Shown: piece after piece, positions 4,501 through 14,871 of the stretch
Layout of the letters: every line of letters starts with the position of its first letter
How positions within the stretch are numbered: position 1 is the stretch's first letter
Virus record (IMG/VR): IMGVR_UViG_3300044691_000063
Coordinates: 1-39,377 of that record
Source of the DNA: a virus
Strand: one strand, 5' to 3'
DNA: 39,377 nucleotides
Program-made: the position numbers and the translations under genes
The notes under the pieces: generated by a model
The model's input: the letters and a program-made list of their open reading frames with translations, nothing else
Database searches by the model: none
What the model was told of the DNA's origin: nothing

Positions 4501-7500
4501 ATGATATCAGCAGCAGAGTTTCTCAAATGGTGTGAAGTGTTTCACGTTAGGCGCGGCGGTGGAGGCGGTGGCGATGGTGACGTTATTGGGCCGACTTCTG
4601 CAACCCCTAATGCCATAGCGCGTTTTAACGGCGCTAGCGGTAAGATTATTCAGAATTCGGCGGTGACCATTGATGACAGCGGAAACGTAACAACACCCGC
4701 GGCTATGTCAATGAACATACTTAACGTCGCCGGCTTTGCTTATCTTCCCCCGGTCAATCCAAAAGAATCTTACGTTGCGGTCGCGGGTGACGATACGAAC
4801 GGTGATGGATCGATTGTTAACCCATATCTTACGGTTGAATACGCCGATAGCGTTGCGGTTGATACTGTTAACATGTTAGCTGGCGAATTTAAAGAAGGTG
4901 CTATTTCCGCCAAACTTGCCGCATGGCTTGGTGAAGGTGCGAATATAACCCAAATAGACTGCGGGTTATTAACATTAGATGACACGTTATGGCAAGCGAC
5001 CAGCAATCCTTATAAGCTTATAAAAGACGTTGCTATATTTAACGGCAGCGGCACAGGTGCGGTTATTGAACTCACTTTAACAGCGCCGGGTAGCGGATAT
5101 ACCAGTGCGCCCGCCATTGGATTTACGGGAGATGGTAGCGGCGCGACTGCAACCGCTGTCTTAGGTTTTGCAGTAGCATCCGTTGCGGTCACATTGCCGG
5201 GTTCCTACGCTTCTATTCCTTTCATAAGTGCTACAACCGGAGTCGGTGCAACGTTCGTGCCACGTATGACGGCGCAATCGGTTGTTGTCGTTAATGGCGG
5301 TACTGGCTATACAGTCGGTGCGAAAATTGTCGTTGTTGGTGGTACAACAGTTGGCAGTAGTTCAGCAACATTGAACATCGACGCTGTTGACGGCGTTGGT
5401 GCGATTACTGCATTAAGCGTTGATAGTGGTGGTGTATATACAGCACTTCCAACCAACCCAATTACCGCCGGAAATAATTACACAAATTGTCAGGTCGCCA
5501 CGACTTTTCCACTCGATGCGATTTATACAGATGGCCCGGCACCAATTAACCCGGGAGTCGGCGCTAAGCTCGTTAACAATGGAATTATCGCACCTCTATT
5601 TCTCGACGGTACATTAGTTACAACGGGTCAACGCGTTTTAGTATGGACGATGACTAACAATCGTTTTAACGGCATTTACCTCGTGACCTATGACGGCGGG
5701 GCTGGTGGAAATTGGGAAATGACTCGCGCCACGGATTTCGATGAACCATTAGAAATCACACGTTACAACCGAGTACAGATTACCGCCGGGGCAACTTATG
5801 CTGGTCAAGTATTCAATGTTACAACAGCACGTCCGGTACAAATCGGTACGGGCGGTTCCAATATTAACTTCGGGCCGGTTTATGGTGGCAACGCGACTTT
5901 CGCGATTAGCGATTGGGGCTTGGCGTCAGTTCAAGTAACAGCGGGCGGTTCTGGTTATGAGACCGGTTCTTCATTAGTCATTTCAGGTGCTGGGGGTGGC
6001 GCGGGAACCGTTACGCTTGCGGCAAGCGGTGTCGTTAAACGTCTTGTACTCACCGCGCCGGGTAGCGGCTATACCTCAGCACCAAGCGTGGATTTCAGTG
6101 GCGGTGGTGGAACAGGTGCAGCAGCAACCGCGACCGTTTCTCCAATGTCCGGGTCAATGACTTTTGTGCCTAGTGTACTTAAATCCGGTTCGGCATTAAT
6201 TTTCGAAGGTGTGCGTCTTCCTCAAAATACAGCATTAGGTAATGTTTCTAACGTCTCTATAGATCAAGATTGCGCTTTCTTTGATTTAGAAATTACGGAC
6301 GTTGTTGACATTTACGTAGGTGCCGGTAGTGGCGATTTGGTAATTAATTACAACACCATAGATGTCTTAACAGATGCGGTAATCGCGATTGATGGCACTT
6401 ATTTAACTTCGATAGATGTTGAGATAAATACTGCGCTCGCAAGTTTGACGGTTCAATTAACTAATAACGCTGATTTAACTAACGTCTTTATTAACGATAA
6501 TACTTTTTCAGTACCTATTACTATCAAAGTGGATGCGGTAAGTGCTGCCTCCAGTTTCGGAGTAAGTGCCGATAACCCAACTTATATTGGATTGACTAAA
6601 GGAAACGGGATTAGTACCGACGATGGTTTCGGTAACTTCCTAGGACAAGGGTTAAGCAATTTCTATTGGAACGGGAATAGCGGTTCAGACTCTATCAGTT
6701 TATTTGCAGGCGAAGATACACATGGGGTTAATACCGGTTCCCACAATATTATTTTGGGAAGTTTCACGGCAACCAGTAAAACAGGGTGTTTCGCATGGTC
6801 GGATCATACTGCTACAGAGATGGCGAACCATTTCCCAGCGGCGGACAATCAATTCGCTGTATGGCCTACCGCTGGTTTTGGCATTTGTAATGACAACGGC
6901 GCTGGCCCTCTGGCTGGCTTCCATTACGGTCATAACTACGGAAACGACGGTAATATTATATTCTCCGCGCAAGCTGCGGTTGCTGATGCAAGTCTTGCTT
7001 TAGGAGAGGTGAATACTTACGTTGGAAATGGCGCGTTTACTTTCAAGGTTAGACAGCCAAATAATACAGTTGTCGTATATAATATTGCGGCGCTTGCATT
7101 AGATTCTAACGTTGTTCACAAAACGGGTAACGAAACCATAGCAGGTACGAAAACATTTACTGACCCCGTGTTACTTCATGAAGTACAAAACCCATTTCCG
7201 TATAACTTAACGCCAGAATCTTTAACAGCCGCAAGCGGAACGATTGCAGCAAATCAATTGGTAGAGGGTTGCGTTGTTTACCAAGGTAGCGCGGATGGGG
7301 CATGGACATTACCACTGGGATCAGACATTGACTCGATTCTTGGCGCACCGTCAATTAACCGAGGGATGAAAGTTCGTTTAGAAAATCAAACAGACTTCGT
7401 ATTCTCCGTGGCCGCCAATACCGGTACGACACTTACGGGAATGTCTTCACCGATTACGATTGTTATTCCTTCTCGTGGGTCAGTAATATGCGACTTGATT

Positions 7501-7860
7501 CGCTTAGGAACAAATTCGTATTCATTGTTTGGCGGCCCGGCGTCTGGATATTCGGTTATTGCGGTTAGCGGCACGACTAAGACATTTGCATTAACTGACC
7601 AGTTTTCCTATCAGGCTTGTAGTAACGGTTCGACACAAACGCTTACGATCCCACTTAACTCAGTCATACCATTCCCAATTGGTACAACGATTGAAATTGG
7701 GCAACAAGGCGCAGGACAAGTTGTCATGGCGGCTACGGGTGGCGTAACATTAAATAGTGTCGTGGGTTCGGCACCTAAGTCATTCGCACAGTATGTACCT
7801 TTCTCTATTAAGAAAGTTTCGGTTGATACTTGGATTGCTTATGGAGCCTTAACGTCATGA
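4501..7860 (+). CDS. Large tail fibre/adhesin-like protein, 1119 aa
   Basis: The N-terminus has a Gly-rich linker (residues 20-25) and then 'ATPNAIARFNGASGKIIQNS', the opening typical of phage fibre proteins. Residues about 190-550 contain repeated GxGYTxxP modules (PGSGYTSAPAIGF, GGTGYTVGAK, GGSGYETGSS, PGSGYTSAPSVDF). Two of them share the exact DNA string GCGCCGGGTAGCGG at 5083 and 6055, suggesting recent module duplication. Residues 340-460 (RVLVWTMTNNRFNGIYLVTY then RATDFDEP) match a widespread fibre domain. The last 250 residues resemble the beta-rich C-terminal modules of long fibres. It probably binds host surface sugars or proteins. Lying between small and large terminase is atypical; myovirus fibres usually follow the baseplate genes. 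Confidence 0.75.
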   Translation: MISAAEFLKWCEVFHVRRGGGGGGDGDVIGPTSATPNAIARFNGASGKIIQNSAVTIDDSGNVTTPAAMSMNILNVAGFAYLPPVNPKESYVAVAGDDTNGDGSIVNPYLTVEYADSVAVDTVNMLAGEFKEGAISAKLAAWLGEGANITQIDCGLLTLDDTLWQATSNPYKLIKDVAIFNGSGTGAVIELTLTAPGSGYTSAPAIGFTGDGSGATATAVLGFAVASVAVTLPGSYASIPFISATTGVGATFVPRMTAQSVVVVNGGTGYTVGAKIVVVGGTTVGSSSATLNIDAVDGVGAITALSVDSGGVYTALPTNPITAGNNYTNCQVATTFPLDAIYTDGPAPINPGVGAKLVNNGIIAPLFLDGTLVTTGQRVLVWTMTNNRFNGIYLVTYDGGAGGNWEMTRATDFDEPLEITRYNRVQITAGATYAGQVFNVTTARPVQIGTGGSNINFGPVYGGNATFAISDWGLASVQVTAGGSGYETGSSLVISGAGGGAGTVTLAASGVVKRLVLTAPGSGYTSAPSVDFSGGGGTGAAATATVSPMSGSMTFVPSVLKSGSALIFEGVRLPQNTALGNVSNVSIDQDCAFFDLEITDVVDIYVGAGSGDLVINYNTIDVLTDAVIAIDGTYLTSIDVEINTALASLTVQLTNNADLTNVFINDNTFSVPITIKVDAVSAASSFGVSADNPTYIGLTKGNGISTDDGFGNFLGQGLSNFYWNGNSGSDSISLFAGEDTHGVNTGSHNIILGSFTATSKTGCFAWSDHTATEMANHFPAADNQFAVWPTAGFGICNDNGAGPLAGFHYGHNYGNDGNIIFSAQAAVADASLALGEVNTYVGNGAFTFKVRQPNNTVVVYNIAALALDSNVVHKTGNETIAGTKTFTDPVLLHEVQNPFPYNLTPESLTAASGTIAANQLVEGCVVYQGSADGAWTLPLGSDIDSILGAPSINRGMKVRLENQTDFVFSVAANTGTTLTGMSSPITIVIPSRGSVICDLIRLGTNSYSLFGGPASGYSVIAVSGTTKTFALTDQFSYQACSNGSTQTLTIPLNSVIPFPIGTTIEIGQQGAGQVVMAATGGVTLNSVVGSAPKSFAQYVPFSIKKVSVDTWIAYGALTS
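5083..6068 (+). repeat. Repeated GSGY-module DNA within the fibre gene
   Basis: The 14-base string GCGCCGGGTAGCGG occurs at 5083-5096 and 6055-6068, each at the same point of a GxGYTSAP protein module. Intermediate modules near 5290 and 5940 are diverged. The pattern indicates internal duplication and offers homologous sequence for module exchange. Confidence 0.6.
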
Positions 7861-8765
7861 TGAGACAAAGCGACAGCGGGATTGTTACATCATCTCAGCG
7901 GCTAATGTTGCCGCTGGATTATCTACCGGTTTCTCAGATTGCAGCGGCTTGGTCTATTCGTAAGTTAAGAACGGCTTGGGGTGGTTTCTTAATTGCGGTT
8001 CGTCGTAGCAGTGATAATGCAGCAGTGAACGTTTCTCCTGATAGCAATGGGGTTGTAAGTTTATCTTCACCCGTGAGCGGAGGCGGGCCGCCTACTTTGG
8101 GTGCGTGGCTAGGTGCGAACAATGGTTTTATAACCGCTTACTATGATCAAAGTGGAAACGGCAATACTGCGAGTAATGCGACTCAGGCACAGCAAGCCCA
8201 AATAGCAACAACGGGAGTTATTAATTTAATTAACTCTCGACCAGCGCCGCTCTATTCAGGTACGCAATTTTATTCGGCGGCTGATTCTGTAAGTCTTGGC
8301 TTGAATACGGCAATGACTGCATTTTTCATCGCAAGATTTACGGGTTTCGGTGCAGTTTCAGCATTAATGGATAAACGTATTACTTCTGGCGTAATGACTG
8401 GTTATCACTACTATGTAGCGGGCAATGTTTTCGGGATGCAGTGGAATTCCACGATTGGCGGTTCGACTGCGGTTTCTCCTACTTTGGGAACCGGAACATT
8501 GATGGCATTGACCTGTCGATCAACTTTGGGGGTTAGCTCAACCTACTATCAAAATCGAGCGATAATTGGCACGCCGCAAAGTTTCAGTTCTTCCGGTTCA
8601 AGTGTTAACAATGTAGCGTTGTTGCTCGGAGGGCATTCAAGTGGTAATACCAGTTTATATTTACAAGGGTATCTACCAGAATGTTTTTTCATAAATACTT
8701 CGCTTGTTGCAGAAACCACCATGTCAGCAATCGTTAACGACCAACGCCGTTTTTATAGCTTATAA
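7857..8765 (+). CDS. Lectin/arabinofuranosidase-like receptor-binding protein, 302 aa
   Basis: The start is ATG 7857, overlapping the fibre stop (ATGA) with GGAG nine bases upstream; a TTG 27 nt earlier is less likely. Residues 35-110 (AAWSIRKLRTAWGG, AVRRSSDNA, NNGFITAYYDQSGNGNTAS) match the 'YSLRRL...RVRRSSDN...F...WYDQSGNG..A.Q' signature of the concanavalin-like fold found in alpha-L-arabinofuranosidase B catalytic domains and many phage fibre tips. The rest (YHYYVAGNVFGMQW, LLLGGHSSGNTSLYLQGYLP) continues the LamG-like jelly roll and ends with 'SAIVNDQRRFYSL'. It likely binds a host polysaccharide; enzymatic activity is not demonstrated by visible residues. It acts with the preceding fibre. 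Confidence 0.72.
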   Translation: MMRQSDSGIVTSSQRLMLPLDYLPVSQIAAAWSIRKLRTAWGGFLIAVRRSSDNAAVNVSPDSNGVVSLSSPVSGGGPPTLGAWLGANNGFITAYYDQSGNGNTASNATQAQQAQIATTGVINLINSRPAPLYSGTQFYSAADSVSLGLNTAMTAFFIARFTGFGAVSALMDKRITSGVMTGYHYYVAGNVFGMQWNSTIGGSTAVSPTLGTGTLMALTCRSTLGVSSTYYQNRAIIGTPQSFSSSGSSVNNVALLLGGHSSGNTSLYLQGYLPECFFINTSLVAETTMSAIVNDQRRFYSL

Positions 8766-8776
8766 GGGGAATAATC

Positions 8777-9088
8777 ATGCAAGACAATAGAGACGTAATT
8801 CAAAAATTAATAGCAGAAAATAACGGTTTAAAACAACAAGTGAATAGTTTGAAACAAATGGTAGAAGCTAAAGAAGCTAAGATTAATAGCTACCAAGCTC
8901 TTGTCGAACATTGCGAATGTGATCGTGAAGTGAATAGCACGACAAAAGCCCAATTAGCGGATTTAGAAAACCGCCATTGTTTTTTGAAGGGTGAACATGA
9001 TAATTTAAAAATACAACACGGTGCGACCAGTGAAGCATTGAAAGCCTCTGTTACCGAGATTAATACGTTAAAACAACAGGCTAACTAA
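8777..9088 (+). CDS. Coiled-coil protein, 103 aa, unknown
   Basis: Nearly the entire sequence shows heptad-like spacing of Leu/Val/Ile ([51 protein letters not shown]), so it should form a long coiled coil. AAGGGG precedes the ATG. Three cysteines (CEC and HCF) may give disulfides or metal contact. It lies between the lectin-like fibre and the large terminase, so it may trimerise or chaperone the fibres, or be a small adaptor. I know no named family for it. Confidence 0.65.
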   Translation: MQDNRDVIQKLIAENNGLKQQVNSLKQMVEAKEAKINSYQALVEHCECDREVNSTTKAQLADLENRHCFLKGEHDNLKIQHGATSEALKASVTEINTLKQQAN

Positions 9089-9090
9089 TA

Positions 9091-10728
9091 ATGCCGATAC
9101 CATTTCAATTCGACTTTAAAAAGCCGGACTATGGAATGGTGTTCGAGTGGCGTTTAGAAAAGCTTGCCAAGATACGCGAACAACCAGAAGTATTGCCGGC
9201 GCTCCGTCGTTACTATTCGGACAATCCCGCTCAATTCATTATGGATTGGGGCGTCACATATGACCCCCGTAATGTCGAAATCGGATTGCCGGCGCTTATT
9301 CCTTTCGTACTGTTTCCTCGTCAGGAAGAATGGGTACATTGGGTAGTCGAGCGGTGGCGTAATCGAGAACCGGGATTAAATGATAAATCGCGAGAACTTG
9401 GTATGTCATGGCTCTCTGTGGCACTTTCAGTCACGCTTTGCTTATTTCATGACGGTATGTCCATCGGTTTCGGTTCGCGGAAAGAAGAATACGTTGACAG
9501 CAAGAATGACCCGAAATCCCTATTTCATAAAGCACGTCAATTTATCCAAAACCTACCAGTTGAATTCATAGGGTCATGGAATGTTAATAAACATGCGCCG
9601 TATCGTCGTATTATGTTTCCTGATACACAATCTGTTATTACCGGTGAAGCAGGCGATAATATTGGACGTGGTGACCGGGTTGGTATTTATTTTGTTGATG
9701 AGAGCGCATGGCTTCCAAGACCTCAACTCGTTGATGCGGCGCTTTCCAATACCACTAATTGTCGTATTGATATCTCTACACCTCGCGGCATGGGGAATCC
9801 ATTCGCTCGCAAACGCTTCGGCGGTAAGATAAGCGTATTTAGTTTTCGATGGCAAGATGATCCACGGAAAGATGCGGCATGGTACAAGAAGAAATGCGAC
9901 GAACTTGATGACCCGGTTATTGTCGCGCAGGAAATCGACTTAGACTATTCGGCTTCGATGGAAGGGGTTTTAATTCCGGCCACATGGGTCAATGCCGCCG
10001 TCAATGCGCATACCGTACTCGGCATTAAGCCCAGCGGAATACGCAAGTGTGGATTAGACCTTGCGGACGAAGGCCGAGATAAGAACGCCTTGTGCGGTCG
10101 TTATGGTGTTTTAGTTGAGTATCTCGAGGAATGGTCAGGTAAAGGGGGTGACATCTATGGGAGCATTGAGAAAACTTTTACCCTCTGTGATGTGTTGGGC
10201 TATCCAACTGTCGTTTTTGATTCAGACGGCCTCGGTGCGGGCGCACGCGGAGACGCGCGGATTATCAATGAGAAACGTAATCCTGCCGGTCAACATCCCG
10301 AGCGAGAGATAGAATTCATGCCGTTTAGGGGTTCGGGAGAAGTTATTGATAAGGAACTCGACCCATTTCAGAATGAAGAAAATCGAGACAATATGAATAA
10401 GACCCGAACCAACGAAGACTTTTTTGCTAACGCTAAAGCTCAGATGTGGTGGGCGCTTCGTCAACGATTTAAGAAAACCTACCGTGCTGTAACATTGGGT
10501 ATGCCCTATGACCCGGACGAAATCATTTCTATTCCGAGTAGTTTGCCCGAATATCGTCGATTAATTGTAGAATTATCTCAACCCCAATATCGCCAAAATG
10601 ACGTAGGTAAAATTATAATAGTTAAAGCACCCGAGGGAACGCGCTCGCCTAATATGGCTGATGCCGTTATGATAGCTTTTGCGAAAGTCAAGGAACCACA
10701 ATGGGGATTTTCAAGTGATGAATATTAA
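9091..10728 (+). CDS. terL: Terminase large subunit, 545 aa
   Basis: This is the packaging motor and nuclease. The ATPase part has an atypical Walker [10 protein letters not shown] (residues 99-107), Walker [12 protein letters not shown] with the catalytic D203-E204, and coupling motif STPRG (229-233). The nuclease part has [13 protein letters not shown] (D323), [15 protein letters not shown] and a late acidic MADAVMIAF. This is the RNase H-like trio that cuts concatemers. Length is as expected for the family. It acts at the portal, pumping DNA into the prohead. The portal gene overlaps its end by 11 nt. Confidence 0.95.
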   Translation: MPIPFQFDFKKPDYGMVFEWRLEKLAKIREQPEVLPALRRYYSDNPAQFIMDWGVTYDPRNVEIGLPALIPFVLFPRQEEWVHWVVERWRNREPGLNDKSRELGMSWLSVALSVTLCLFHDGMSIGFGSRKEEYVDSKNDPKSLFHKARQFIQNLPVEFIGSWNVNKHAPYRRIMFPDTQSVITGEAGDNIGRGDRVGIYFVDESAWLPRPQLVDAALSNTTNCRIDISTPRGMGNPFARKRFGGKISVFSFRWQDDPRKDAAWYKKKCDELDDPVIVAQEIDLDYSASMEGVLIPATWVNAAVNAHTVLGIKPSGIRKCGLDLADEGRDKNALCGRYGVLVEYLEEWSGKGGDIYGSIEKTFTLCDVLGYPTVVFDSDGLGAGARGDARIINEKRNPAGQHPEREIEFMPFRGSGEVIDKELDPFQNEENRDNMNKTRTNEDFFANAKAQMWWALRQRFKKTYRAVTLGMPYDPDEIISIPSSLPEYRRLIVELSQPQYRQNDVGKIIIVKAPEGTRSPNMADAVMIAFAKVKEPQWGFSSDEY

Positions 10729-12211
10729 AAACTGGTTTAAGCGCAAAGAATTGCCCGTGGAGCAACCCAAAGAGGAACGGTGGTCTACTTTCTCAACTGA
10801 TGATATGCCAATGGGCAACGTGTCTCAAATGCTCGCTAAGTCATTAGAAAAAAGCATCCAAGTACCACCCACTCTCTATAAAGAAAATGCGGTGGGTACT
10901 GGTGTTGCGATGGACGCTGGTTTAGGTCAGAAATTTGGTTTTCAATGGGGATATACCGTTGCGCCCGCGCAGGCGTCATGGTATGCCTCTCAAGGTTTTA
11001 TAGGCTATCAAACGGCAGCAATTATGGCTCAGCATTGGTTAGTAGCTAAATGCTGTTTAATGCCAGCGGAAGACGCTGTACGTAATGGGTATGACATTAC
11101 AGTTAATGACGGTACAGAGGTGCCACCCGAAGTATTAGACGAAATGCGTAAGGCTGACGAGCGTTTTCGAATTAATCAGAATATGGTTCAGTTAATCCAA
11201 ATGGGCCGTGTGTTTGGTATCCGCATTGCTATGTTTGAAGTTGATGTACCCGACCCAGACGATTATTACTTTAAGCCATTCAATCCAGACGGCGTAACGC
11301 CCGGTAGTTATCGTGGAATTTCACAGGTTGATCCTTATTGGATGACTCCCGAATTAGATGCCGAGGCCGCAGGTAATCCAGCATCGAAGTATTTCTATGA
11401 GCCAACTTGGTGGCGTATTAATGGCCGTCGTATCCATCGTACCCATTTAGTTATCTATCGAACCGAGGAAGTGCCGGATATCTTGAAACCAACTTATATT
11501 TACGGCGGTATTCCAATTCCACAGAAAGTATATGAAAGGGTCTATGCTGCCGAACGCACCGCGAATGAAGCCCCTATGCTTGCCATGACTAAACGTCTTG
11601 ACGTGCTTAAAGTTGATTTGAGTGCAGCCGCCGCGAAAGAAGGTGGTTTTAAGAAACGTATGGATAGATTTGTTTACGGACGAGATAACTTCGGTGTCAA
11701 AGCGATCGGTTTGCAAGAAGATATGCAACAGTTCGATACGGGCTTAGCTGATTTAGATGCGGTCATTATGACTCAGTATCAGATCGTTGCGGCAGCTTGT
11801 AATGTACCATCGGTTAAATTGTTAGGTACGTCGCCAAAGGGTTTCAATACTACCGGTGAGTTTGAAGAATCGAACTACCACGAAATGTTAGAAAGCCTAC
11901 AGGCACACGGTTTAACTCCTTTAGTGGAACGTCACCATTTACTTTTGATTCGTTCTGAGATTGCGCCGATGTTCAACTTGCAACCGTTTTCAACGACAAT
12001 CACTTGGAATCCATTAGACGCTATGACAGGTAAGGAATTAGCGGAACTCAATAAACTGAAAGCTGATACCGGACAAGTATTAATGTCGTCTGGCGCTATT
12101 GATGGACAAGACGAACGAAACCGAATTATTAACGATCCTGAAAGTGGCTATACGGGTTTGGATAACGAAATGCCACAAGAGGAAATCTTGAGTAACCCTC
12201 TTGATGAGTAA
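10718..12211 (+). CDS. Portal protein (DUF1073 family), 497 aa
   Basis: I place the start at ATG 10718 ([12 protein letters not shown]) with GGGGA ten bases upstream, rather than a TTG 39 nt before. The sequence [31 protein letters not shown] and later [46 protein letters not shown] are hallmarks of the DUF1073 portal family. It forms the dodecameric ring at the capsid vertex through which DNA passes and to which the tail connectors attach. Its place directly after the large terminase and before a MuF-like protein is standard. It overlaps the next gene by 8 nt. Confidence 0.93.
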   Translation: MNIKNWFKRKELPVEQPKEERWSTFSTDDMPMGNVSQMLAKSLEKSIQVPPTLYKENAVGTGVAMDAGLGQKFGFQWGYTVAPAQASWYASQGFIGYQTAAIMAQHWLVAKCCLMPAEDAVRNGYDITVNDGTEVPPEVLDEMRKADERFRINQNMVQLIQMGRVFGIRIAMFEVDVPDPDDYYFKPFNPDGVTPGSYRGISQVDPYWMTPELDAEAAGNPASKYFYEPTWWRINGRRIHRTHLVIYRTEEVPDILKPTYIYGGIPIPQKVYERVYAAERTANEAPMLAMTKRLDVLKVDLSAAAAKEGGFKKRMDRFVYGRDNFGVKAIGLQEDMQQFDTGLADLDAVIMTQYQIVAAACNVPSVKLLGTSPKGFNTTGEFEESNYHEMLESLQAHGLTPLVERHHLLLIRSEIAPMFNLQPFSTTITWNPLDAMTGKELAELNKLKADTGQVLMSSGAIDGQDERNRIINDPESGYTGLDNEMPQEEILSNPLDE

Positions 12212-13109
12212 TCCGCCGGTAACAAAACAAAAACAAAAGTGGGCGAAGGGTCGCAATGTGACCTTTCGTGGTACTCAGCTTAATTATAACGCCGCCCAAC
12301 AAGCGAAATATCAGAAGGCGATATTGACTCTCGTTAGGCAGATGTCAAAAGAAACGAAAGACCAAATCGCCGAACTCTTTAAAAGCGAAACCTCAAAAGA
12401 ATATATTGCTCAACAAAAGCAGGCGGCGACAGATGCTAACATAACAAGTAAAGCGAAAAAAGTTATGAACGCTTTGATGGCTAAGTTTGAAGCCTTGTTT
12501 TCGTTGAAAGCGAAGCCCATGTCAGAAACAATGGTTAATGGGGCGCAACAAGTAAGTAAATCGAATTTACATACCAGCCTTAAACAACTAAGCGGCGGTT
12601 TATCATTGAAAACCGGCGTTATCCCGAAGGGCATGGAGGAAGTTTCTAACGCCATCGTGGCTGAAAACGTCGCTTTGATTAAGTCTATTCCGTCACAGTA
12701 TTTTACGGATGTTACGGGTTCGGTAATGCGATCCATTACCACGGGGGCTGGATTATTCACCCTAATTCCACAGATTCAGAAATATAACGGTATTACCGAA
12801 CGACGAGCGCGAAATATTGCTTTAGATCAGACGCGAAAAGCGTACAATTCGATTAATAAGCAACGAATGCAAGCAATTGGTGTTAAACAGTTTGAATGGG
12901 TTCACTCTGGGGGTGGGCAACATCCCCGTAGAAGTCATATAGCAATGAGTGGTAACATTTATAGTTTTGATAATCTACCCGTTATTAACAAGGAACAGGT
13001 AGACGCCGGGTACGAAGGGCCAGTTACAGGAATTCCCGGGCAAGCAATTAATTGCAAGTGTACAATGGTTCCAGTGGTCGAGTTTGATGACGGCGAACCG
13101 AAGGAGTAG
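12204..13109 (+). CDS. MuF-like head morphogenesis protein, 301 aa
   Basis: The C-terminal third carries the Mu gpF (SPP1 gp7) domain: [20 protein letters not shown], then [20 protein letters not shown] and the ending [16 protein letters not shown], with paired cysteines and the HPRxSH motif. MuF proteins are minor capsid components that join the portal and enter the cell with the DNA in some phages. The N-terminal 150 residues are Lys/Gln-rich and helical. ATG 12204 overlaps the portal stop; no strong Shine-Dalgarno is seen, so translation is probably coupled. No extra toxin domain is appended, unlike some MuF proteins. Confidence 0.85.
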   Translation: MSNPPVTKQKQKWAKGRNVTFRGTQLNYNAAQQAKYQKAILTLVRQMSKETKDQIAELFKSETSKEYIAQQKQAATDANITSKAKKVMNALMAKFEALFSLKAKPMSETMVNGAQQVSKSNLHTSLKQLSGGLSLKTGVIPKGMEEVSNAIVAENVALIKSIPSQYFTDVTGSVMRSITTGAGLFTLIPQIQKYNGITERRARNIALDQTRKAYNSINKQRMQAIGVKQFEWVHSGGGQHPRRSHIAMSGNIYSFDNLPVINKEQVDAGYEGPVTGIPGQAINCKCTMVPVVEFDDGEPKE

Positions 13110-13114
13110 TACCA

Positions 13115-14344
13115 ATGCCGCTAAAAAAGGGTTCTAGTCAAAACACAATCTCTAAGAACATCGCCGAATTAATTCGGTCGGGTTATTCGCGTGAACAAGC
13201 CGCAGCCATCGCCTATAGTAAAGCAGCTAAAGACAGTAATTCCGCCCGAGTGGTTGATTTGAACGGATGGGCAGAAATTAAAGGTAATCCATTGTCGAAA
13301 GTTGGAGTATTCCCGTATTTTGGGAAACAAATACATCCAGACTTAGACCCAGACAAAGTGTACAACGTATATCGCCCAGAAGAAGAGCTAAGTAATCCCG
13401 ATTGCATAGATTCTTTTAAATTGCTACCGTGGATCGACGAACATACCATGCTCGGTTCTGAGGATGACGGTTTTGTACCAGCAGAACGAAAAGGTGTAGA
13501 AGGAATCATCGGCGAGGATGTCTATTTTGAGGATGGATATTTAAAAGGTAACTTAAAAGTATTCTCTGAGAAATTGGCGCAACGAATCGAAGATGGTAAA
13601 AAAGAATTGTCCATAGGCTACCGATGCTTGTACGATATCGAAAACGGAACGTATAATGGACAAAGTTATGATGCGATTCAGCGAAACATTCGCGGCAATC
13701 ATGTAGCTCTCGTAACAGAGGGTCGCGCGGGGCCAGATGTAGCAGTTTTGGATCATTTTAAATTCACATTAGACAGCAGGGGGCTAGTGATGCCAAAAGA
13801 CGAAATGAATGAAAAGGAAAAAGAGTCGAAAGACGAAGGTGAGGCGTTAACTCTTGAGTCATTGGCAGCACAGGTGAAAGCTATCGCCGAAGCTGTTGCA
13901 GAACTCAAAGCGGGAATGTCGAAAACCGAAGACGAAGATAAGGACGAGAAGAAAGACGACGAGTCCAAATCGGAAGCTAAAGACGAAGACGAAACCGAAG
14001 AACCATCCGAAGGTATGGACGAAAAGATTAAGTCCTTAACTAACGATATTAAAGAATTAAGATCAGCAGGCACAAAGACCTTGATGCGTGAAATTGCACA
14101 ACGTGACGCTTTAGCGAAACAATTGTCAAATCACATCGGCGTATTTGACCATGCAGATAAGACACTCGACGAAGTTGCTAAGTATGGTGTCGAAAAATTA
14201 AAACTATCTTGCAAGCCCGGTCATGAAGAAGCGGTGCTTAATGGATTTTTGGCGGCTAAGAAAGCTAATACTGTTGTAGTGGTTCAAGACAGCAAACCAG
14301 CGTCTAGCCAAATTAGCGCGTACTTAAATGGAGGTGCTGTCTAA
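13115..14344 (+). CDS. Prohead protease-scaffold (DUF2213 family), 409 aa
   Basis: The protease part spans residues 45-215. It includes H110 (WIDEHTML), S166 (KKELSIGYR) and H196 ([14 protein letters not shown]), matching the Ser-His arrangement of DUF2213 prohead proteases. The first 40 residues form the short helical module ([21 protein letters not shown]) often found at the start of this family. Residues 225-320 are extremely acidic and lysine-rich, typical of a scaffold that fills the prohead and is later degraded. The last 80 residues are helical. One protein therefore guides capsid assembly and processes it. AAGGAG precedes the ATG. Confidence 0.9.
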   Translation: MPLKKGSSQNTISKNIAELIRSGYSREQAAAIAYSKAAKDSNSARVVDLNGWAEIKGNPLSKVGVFPYFGKQIHPDLDPDKVYNVYRPEEELSNPDCIDSFKLLPWIDEHTMLGSEDDGFVPAERKGVEGIIGEDVYFEDGYLKGNLKVFSEKLAQRIEDGKKELSIGYRCLYDIENGTYNGQSYDAIQRNIRGNHVALVTEGRAGPDVAVLDHFKFTLDSRGLVMPKDEMNEKEKESKDEGEALTLESLAAQVKAIAEAVAELKAGMSKTEDEDKDEKKDDESKSEAKDEDETEEPSEGMDEKIKSLTNDIKELRSAGTKTLMREIAQRDALAKQLSNHIGVFDHADKTLDEVAKYGVEKLKLSCKPGHEEAVLNGFLAAKKANTVVVVQDSKPASSQISAYLNGGAV

Positions 14345-14859
14345 TGGCTTTTCAATCAACAGTAGCTTTACAACAAGGTTTTGGCGTTCCGGGTGAATTG
14401 TATACTGACGCTCCTCATAAAGCGCAGTCTTTCATATTGGAATCGGCTTTAGCTGCATATAACATTATTGGCGCTACCGCTTTTACCGTCACTTCACAAG
14501 GTATTGCGGCAGCGGGTGGCACGAATCCTTTTGCTGGTATTCTAGCTAATCCAAAAGTTGCCCCACTTCAAGGTACGACTACCGGTACATTAACACCTAC
14601 CTTAGTTTTACCTAACGAAGCGCAGGCCGATCTTGTAACAATGGGTGATTTAGTTGTTACATTGCCAGCAGCGGCAGCAATTGGGGATTTGGTAGTTTAC
14701 GACAACACTACTGGTGCATTAACCACAATCGCCCCGGGTGCTAACCTTCCAGTCGGTAAAACTTTCGCACAAGCTAAAGTTAGTTTCTTTACCGTCTCTG
14801 GCGCAGGATTAGCGGTTATTACTCTCAACCCAACATGGGTAATCCCAGTATTAGCATAA
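14344..14859 (+). CDS. Structural cement / head decoration protein, 171 aa
   Basis: It begins directly at the stop of the protease gene (ATG within TAATG), with GGAGGT eight bases before. The composition is Ala/Thr/Val/Gly-rich with almost no charge. The order FGVPGELYTDAPHKAQSFIL ... FAGILANPK ... GDLVVYDNTTGAL is typical of the cement ('gp24-like') proteins that sit on capsids of DUF2184-type phages. It would stabilise the expanded head. Position between protease/scaffold and major capsid gene supports this. Confidence 0.82.
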   Translation: MAFQSTVALQQGFGVPGELYTDAPHKAQSFILESALAAYNIIGATAFTVTSQGIAAAGGTNPFAGILANPKVAPLQGTTTGTLTPTLVLPNEAQADLVTMGDLVVTLPAAAAIGDLVVYDNTTGALTTIAPGANLPVGKTFAQAKVSFFTVSGAGLAVITLNPTWVIPVLA

Positions 14860-14871
14860 GGAGTTTGGAAT

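Noticed and set aside
10679-10717. Upstream TTG start of the portal gene adding 13 residues
   Set aside because: The added residues lie inside the terminase gene and do not resemble a portal N-terminus. ATG 10718 has a proper ribosome-binding site.
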